From Roseateles amylovorans (GTDB taxonomy: Bacteria; Pseudomonadota; Gammaproteobacteria; Burkholderiales; Burkholderiaceae_C), in contig NZ_CP104562.2 in NCBI RefSeq assembly GCF_025398155.2, positions 2,046,001-2,110,000 on the forward strand: a DNA stretch of 64,000 bases, in the 5' to 3' direction. The translations under genes and the position numbers were made by a program. The notes beneath the pieces were generated by a model, which saw only the letters and a list, made by a program, of their open reading frames with translations, had not been told where the DNA came from and ran no database searches. Shown here one piece after another: positions 60,595 to 64,000 of this stretch (position 1 is its first letter; each line of letters starts with the position of its first letter).

Positions 60595-62345
60595 GTCGGA
60601 ATGGGGCTGGAGATGGGTTCAAGCGGCCAGGCACTGGCGCCACTGGCCGCGCCGGCCGAAGCGGGGCGCGGGCCCAGGTGGGCGCCATGCTGGTCTCGAA
60701 GTATCGCCGCGCAGGCGTGCAATTCGGCCTCACGCCGGGCGATGTCCCAGCCCAACGCTTCAGCGGCCACGCCGGCCAGTTCAGCCAGCAGGGCGTCGTC
60801 CACCAGGCCGCGTATGGCCAGCAGGGTGCGTCGCAACAGCAGGTCGGCCAGGTGTTGCACACCCGTTTCGCGGCACAGATAGCGCAGCTCGGCCGCCGAG
60901 TAGCCCGGCACGGCCGCGAGCGCCAGGTCGCCGTCTTCGGCCAGGAAGCGCCGAGCCAGAGGCAGGGCGGCACTGCCATAGCGGGCCTGCAGCTGATGGG
61001 CGCGAGCGGCGTCCAGGCCTGCGGCCAGCAGAGCGGCTTGAAGCGGTTCTGCGGCGATCGCCCCGCCGCCGATGGGCAGCTCGCAAGTGCTGGCGCGGCG
61101 CTGTCGGCCCAACTGCTGCAGGACCGCATCACAAGCCTGCTCGGCCAGGGCCCGGAAGGTGGTCCACTTGCCGCCCACCAGTCCCACCAGGGGCATGGCT
61201 CGCCGGGCATGCGGGGCTTCCACCACCACGGCGTGCTCGCGCGAGATCTGGCCCGGCTGGTCGGCCCGGGCGCGCGCCAGCGGGCGCACGCCCACATAGG
61301 TGTAGAGCACCTGCTCGCGGCCAAAGCTCAGGCGCGGGAAGACCTCGCGCAGGACCGCCAGCAGATAGTCCACCTCGGCGGGCTCGGTACGGACCTGGTC
61401 CGGGTCATCCACCGGAATGTCGGTGGAGCCCACCAGCACGCGGTCCAGGAAGGGGTAGACGATGCAGACCCGGCCGTCCGCCGCCTCGAAATAGGCCATG
61501 CGGCCGCCCAACTGTTGGCGCAGAGCCGCATGCTCCAGCACCAGGTGGGAGCCCTTGGTGCCCATCACGCGACTGTCGGCGCCACCGAGCTGCTGGGCCG
61601 ATCGGTCCAGCCAGGCACCGGTGGCGTTGACCACGCAATCGGCGCTGACGCAGACCTCTTCGCCACTGAGCTCATCGCGCAAGCGCAACTGATGACCCTC
61701 GCTGCCCAGCAGGCGACAGTGGTTGATGGCGGCACTGCCTGGCTGCTCGCGCAGCGCATCGCCCAGCAGTTCCAGCACCAGCCATTCGGGATGGCTGATC
61801 CAGGCGTCGAAGTAGGTGGCGCACCAGCGCACGCCGGGCCGGAAGAGCTGGACATCCCCAGGCGCCAGTCGCTCGATGCGGTGGTTGGGCATCTGGCGCT
61901 GGCGCCGGCCGAGCAGGTCGTAGAGCCGCAGGCCCAGGGCCACCACCAGCAGGCCGCGGCTGCCCGGGGCGCGCTCGATGCCGACGAAGCGCAAGGCGCT
62001 GCTGAGCAGGCCGCCGAAGTGGTTGGACAGCGGGACAACGGTCTCCAGCGGTCGCACCAGGTGCGGCGCATTGCGAAGCAGACGGTTGCGCTCTCGGGTG
62101 GACTCGGCCACCAGGGCGAAGTCGCCATGCTCCAGGTAGCGCAGGCCGCCGTGGATCATCCGTGAGGGCGCACTGCTGGCACCCGCGGCGAAGTCCGCCT
62201 TGTCGATGATCAGGCAGTCGACACCCTGCAAGGCCAGATCGCGGAACACGCCCACGCCATTGATGCCGGCGCCGATGATGACGGTGGAGAAATGCCGGCC
62301 GGCAATGTCGGCCGGACGCACACGAGGCAACTGAGGGGCATTCAT
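60591..62345 (-). CDS. FAD-dependent glycerol-3-phosphate dehydrogenase-family enzyme (GlpD/EryB-like)
   Basis: A 584-residue flavoprotein from ATG 62345. The frame extending to 62681 lies inside the kinase gene. The FAD-binding motif is STVIIGAGINGVGVFRDLAL (Gly25-x-Gly27-x-x-Gly30). Further GlpD signatures are SSAPSRMIHGGLRYLEHGDF, TGAWLDRSAQQLGG, GTKGSHLVLEH, VYPFLDRVLVGSTDIPVDDP and LVGLVGGKWTTFRALAE. The C-terminal helical DAO_C domain is present. ATGA overlap with the kinase gene suggests it oxidises the kinase product: glycerol 3-phosphate or another polyol phosphate such as erythritol 4-phosphate. Confidence 0.9.
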   Translation of the reverse strand: MNAPQLPRVRPADIAGRHFSTVIIGAGINGVGVFRDLALQGVDCLIIDKADFAAGASSAPSRMIHGGLRYLEHGDFALVAESTRERNRLLRNAPHLVRPLETVVPLSNHFGGLLSSALRFVGIERAPGSRGLLVVALGLRLYDLLGRRQRQMPNHRIERLAPGDVQLFRPGVRWCATYFDAWISHPEWLVLELLGDALREQPGSAAINHCRLLGSEGHQLRLRDELSGEEVCVSADCVVNATGAWLDRSAQQLGGADSRVMGTKGSHLVLEHAALRQQLGGRMAYFEAADGRVCIVYPFLDRVLVGSTDIPVDDPDQVRTEPAEVDYLLAVLREVFPRLSFGREQVLYTYVGVRPLARARADQPGQISREHAVVVEAPHARRAMPLVGLVGGKWTTFRALAEQACDAVLQQLGRQRRASTCELPIGGGAIAAEPLQAALLAAGLDAARAHQLQARYGSAALPLARRFLAEDGDLALAAVPGYSAAELRYLCRETGVQHLADLLLRRTLLAIRGLVDDALLAELAGVAAEALGWDIARREAELHACAAILRDQHGAHLGPRPASAGAASGASAWPLEPISSPIPT

Positions 62346-63850
62346 GGCGTGTTCCCGGCCAGGTGGGCGAAGAGTGGGGCGGCAGCGGCCAGCAACTGCT
62401 CGAAGCCGTCCAGGTAGGCAGCGTGCCTGCCGGTGGCATCGGGCTGGGGTTCCAGGCGCGTGCAGTGCACCGGCAGCAGGCCGGGTTCGGTTGCTGTGGG
62501 CAGCACATCGCGCCAGCCCAGCGCCCGGGCGGCGTCGAGGGCCGCGCCGCGGGCACCGGTCTCGTCGTCGCCGCAGCGCTCCACCGCATGGCCCAGAAAG
62601 TTGGCCATCAGTTGCACCATCCGGGCGTCGCGCGCGCCACCGCCCAGGGCCGCGGCCAGGTTCGGCAGACCCAGTCCGCATGCCGCCAGGCGCTTGAGAT
62701 GGCGCGCGTGCTGGGCCATCACCGCGTCGACCAGGGCGCGCGCCATGTGCGCGCGCTGATGGTGGCTCTGCAGGCCCACGAATCCGGCACTGGCGTTGGG
62801 CGGGTCACCGCCGCCGTTGATGAAGGGCAGGTAGCGCAGGCCCTCGGCGCCCAGGGGCAAAGAGAAGGCGGCGTCCAGTGCCGCCGCAGCATTGGGAAAC
62901 TGCAGCTGACGCAGCAGCCAACCCAGATTGGCCATGGAGGAGGGGCTGTTCTCCAGGCAAAGCAGGCGGCCCGGCTCGCCGAAGTTCACCAGGGCACCCA
63001 GCGCAGGGCGAGGTTGCTGGACCGGGCCCACCACCGCATTCACGCACCAGGTGCCCAGCACCGCGACGGCCTCGCCGCGCGCCGGGGCGCCTACCGCCTG
63101 CAGCGAGGCCAGCAGGTCGATGCATCCCACCGCCACCGGCAGCCCGGCAGGCAGGCCGCAGTCGGCCGCCACGCTGGCACGCAACTGGCCGCGTACGCTG
63201 GCACTCGGCCGCAACGGGGGCAAGGCGTCGGCCAGTTCGGACAGGCCGGCTGCCTCCAGTGAGGCGTGTGACCAGCCCGAACCATCCAGGTTCATCAAAC
63301 CGGCTGTACTGGCGTCGCTCGAGTCGGTGCAAAGCTCGCCGCACAGCAGCAGACCCAGAAAGTCCTTGGCGAACAGCAACTGCCGGATCTGGCCCCGGCG
63401 CAGCAAACCCAGTTCGATCAGCTCGGCCGCGATCATGCTGGGCTGGCCCGACCAGGGCCCGCTGCCGACCTCCTGGTAGAGCGCCTCGCCGCAGGCCGCC
63501 GCCAGGGCACGAGCGCGTTGGCTGGCACGCTGATCGGTGGAGGCCACGGCCACGCCACGCAGCAAGCGCCTGCCGTCGTCCAGCGCATAGAGCCCGGCGC
63601 CATGACCGGTGCAGCCCAGGGCCCGCACCTCATGCACACGCGGTCCGAGCTGCTGGGCCACGCTCCTCAAGGCCTGGAACAGGGCGAGCCGGATGTGCGC
63701 CTCGGCCAGCTCGCAGCCCCCACCAGGCAGCCGGATGAAGTGGAGCGGGCCGCCTGCGCACGCCAGGGTTGCGCCGCTGCCGCACTCGAAGGCCAGGACC
63801 TTGAGCCCCGTGGAGCCCATGTCGACTCCGATGAGAATGTCTGTTTGCAT
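62342..63850 (-). CDS. FGGY-family carbohydrate (polyol) kinase
   Basis: A 502-residue kinase of the sugar-kinase/actin fold. Phosphate-1 motif ILIGVDMGSTGLKVLAFECG at the N-terminus, central TGHGAGLYALDD, WSGQPSMIAAEL, LFAKDFLGLLLCG, substrate-side GCIDLLASLQAV, and the adenosine motif AALGGGARDARMVQLMANFL. The C-terminal DDETGARGAALDAARALGW is typical of FGGY. It resembles erythritol/xylulose kinases more than GlpK. It leads the kinase-dehydrogenase-regulator operon, each gene overlapping the next by 4 bases. Substrate not determined from sequence. Confidence 0.9.
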   Translation of the reverse strand: MQTDILIGVDMGSTGLKVLAFECGSGATLACAGGPLHFIRLPGGGCELAEAHIRLALFQALRSVAQQLGPRVHEVRALGCTGHGAGLYALDDGRRLLRGVAVASTDQRASQRARALAAACGEALYQEVGSGPWSGQPSMIAAELIELGLLRRGQIRQLLFAKDFLGLLLCGELCTDSSDASTAGLMNLDGSGWSHASLEAAGLSELADALPPLRPSASVRGQLRASVAADCGLPAGLPVAVGCIDLLASLQAVGAPARGEAVAVLGTWCVNAVVGPVQQPRPALGALVNFGEPGRLLCLENSPSSMANLGWLLRQLQFPNAAAALDAAFSLPLGAEGLRYLPFINGGGDPPNASAGFVGLQSHHQRAHMARALVDAVMAQHARHLKRLAACGLGLPNLAAALGGGARDARMVQLMANFLGHAVERCGDDETGARGAALDAARALGWRDVLPTATEPGLLPVHCTRLEPQPDATGRHAAYLDGFEQLLAAAAPLFAHLAGNTP

Positions 63851-63859
63851 GTCATAACA
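63850..63859. promoter_or_regulatory. Candidate GntR operator, promoter-proximal
   Basis: tgtcataaca overlaps the start codon of the kinase gene and differs at one central base from tgtcatgaca at 63938-63947. See the paired site. Confidence 0.4.
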
Positions 63860-63937
63860 TCATCCGGACCTGAGGCCGCTTGGTCAGCCGCGTTTACCCT
63901 AGTTTCAAGTTTCGTCTCCCCGAATGTATTCTTTCGT

Positions 63938-63947
63938 TGTCATGACA
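63938..63947. promoter_or_regulatory. Candidate GntR operator, upstream
   Basis: tgtcatgaca is a perfect 10-bp palindrome 87 bases before the kinase start. Two near-identical sites flanking the only promoter region of an operon that encodes a GntR regulator suggest autoregulation, possibly through looping. Confidence 0.5.
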
Positions 63948-64000
63948 GCCAGACGTCGTCGGGCTGATCAAGGCGAGTGCCTCAATGGCGGGGTCGTCGG

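Overview
The window is a G+C-rich chromosomal segment of a betaproteobacterium of the order Burkholderiales, most like the Roseateles/Mitsuaria/Rubrivivax/Leptothrix group. This placement is inferred from gene content and order: mfd followed by ispD/ispF, smpB-ratA-rnfH, guaB...guaA, a PhaR polyhydroxybutyrate regulator, a 3-hydroxybutyrate dehydrogenase and a Bug-type solute receptor. No rRNA genes, CRISPR arrays, intact insertion sequences or recombinase genes were seen.

Layout. 1-6.9 kb: end of a PAS/GAF signalling gene, a flavin reductase-like gene, serB, a VapC-type toxin with an odd low-complexity partner, and mfd. 7.2-14.2 kb: a two-partner secretion pair, a TpsB transporter and a 1693-residue exoprotein with about ten YDG repeats. 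14.5-27.5 kb: an RlmN-like methyltransferase, ispD-map-ispF, a TRAP-type solute receptor, an OmpR/EnvZ-type pair, a SIMPL protein, bdhA, an alpha/beta hydrolase and relA. 27.7-38.4 kb: tRNA-Val(GAC), two unrecognised proteins, a LacI regulator with its probable operator in front of a Bug receptor gene, phaR, small enzymes, a hybrid histidine kinase, a YitT-like protein and a Lys/Ala-tailed secreted protein.

38.7-43.8 kb is an accessory hot spot. The promoter and first 26 codons of rimO occur three times. The two left-hand copies stop immediately after the codons for the first conserved Cys motif, and foreign cargo follows each: a possible toxin-antitoxin remnant fused to a receiver-like domain, then YfbU, an OLD-type ATPase/nuclease, small partners and a broken cytosine methyltransferase. 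The third copy leads into intact rimO. A second island (54.4-57.2 kb) sits at the 3' end of guaA, bounded by a 27-bp imperfect direct repeat of the guaA terminus. It carries an immunity-like gene and an AIPR-family abortive-infection gene. Directly beyond it lies an RNA-repair operon of an RNA ligase and an HD-domain/polynucleotide-kinase fusion. Together these look like layered phage-defence or RNA-damage-response cargo at two insertion sites.

Between the islands are housekeeping genes (metC, smpB, ratA, rnfH, guaB, guaA), a candidate OTU-like cysteine protease with circularly permuted catalytic order, and an MFS exporter between guaB and guaA. The right end is a translationally coupled sugar-alcohol kinase / FAD dehydrogenase / GntR regulator operon with two matching candidate operators upstream. 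A recurring oddity is the number of short tandem arrays (6-, 8-, 9- and 15-bp units) in intergenic DNA and inside coding linkers.
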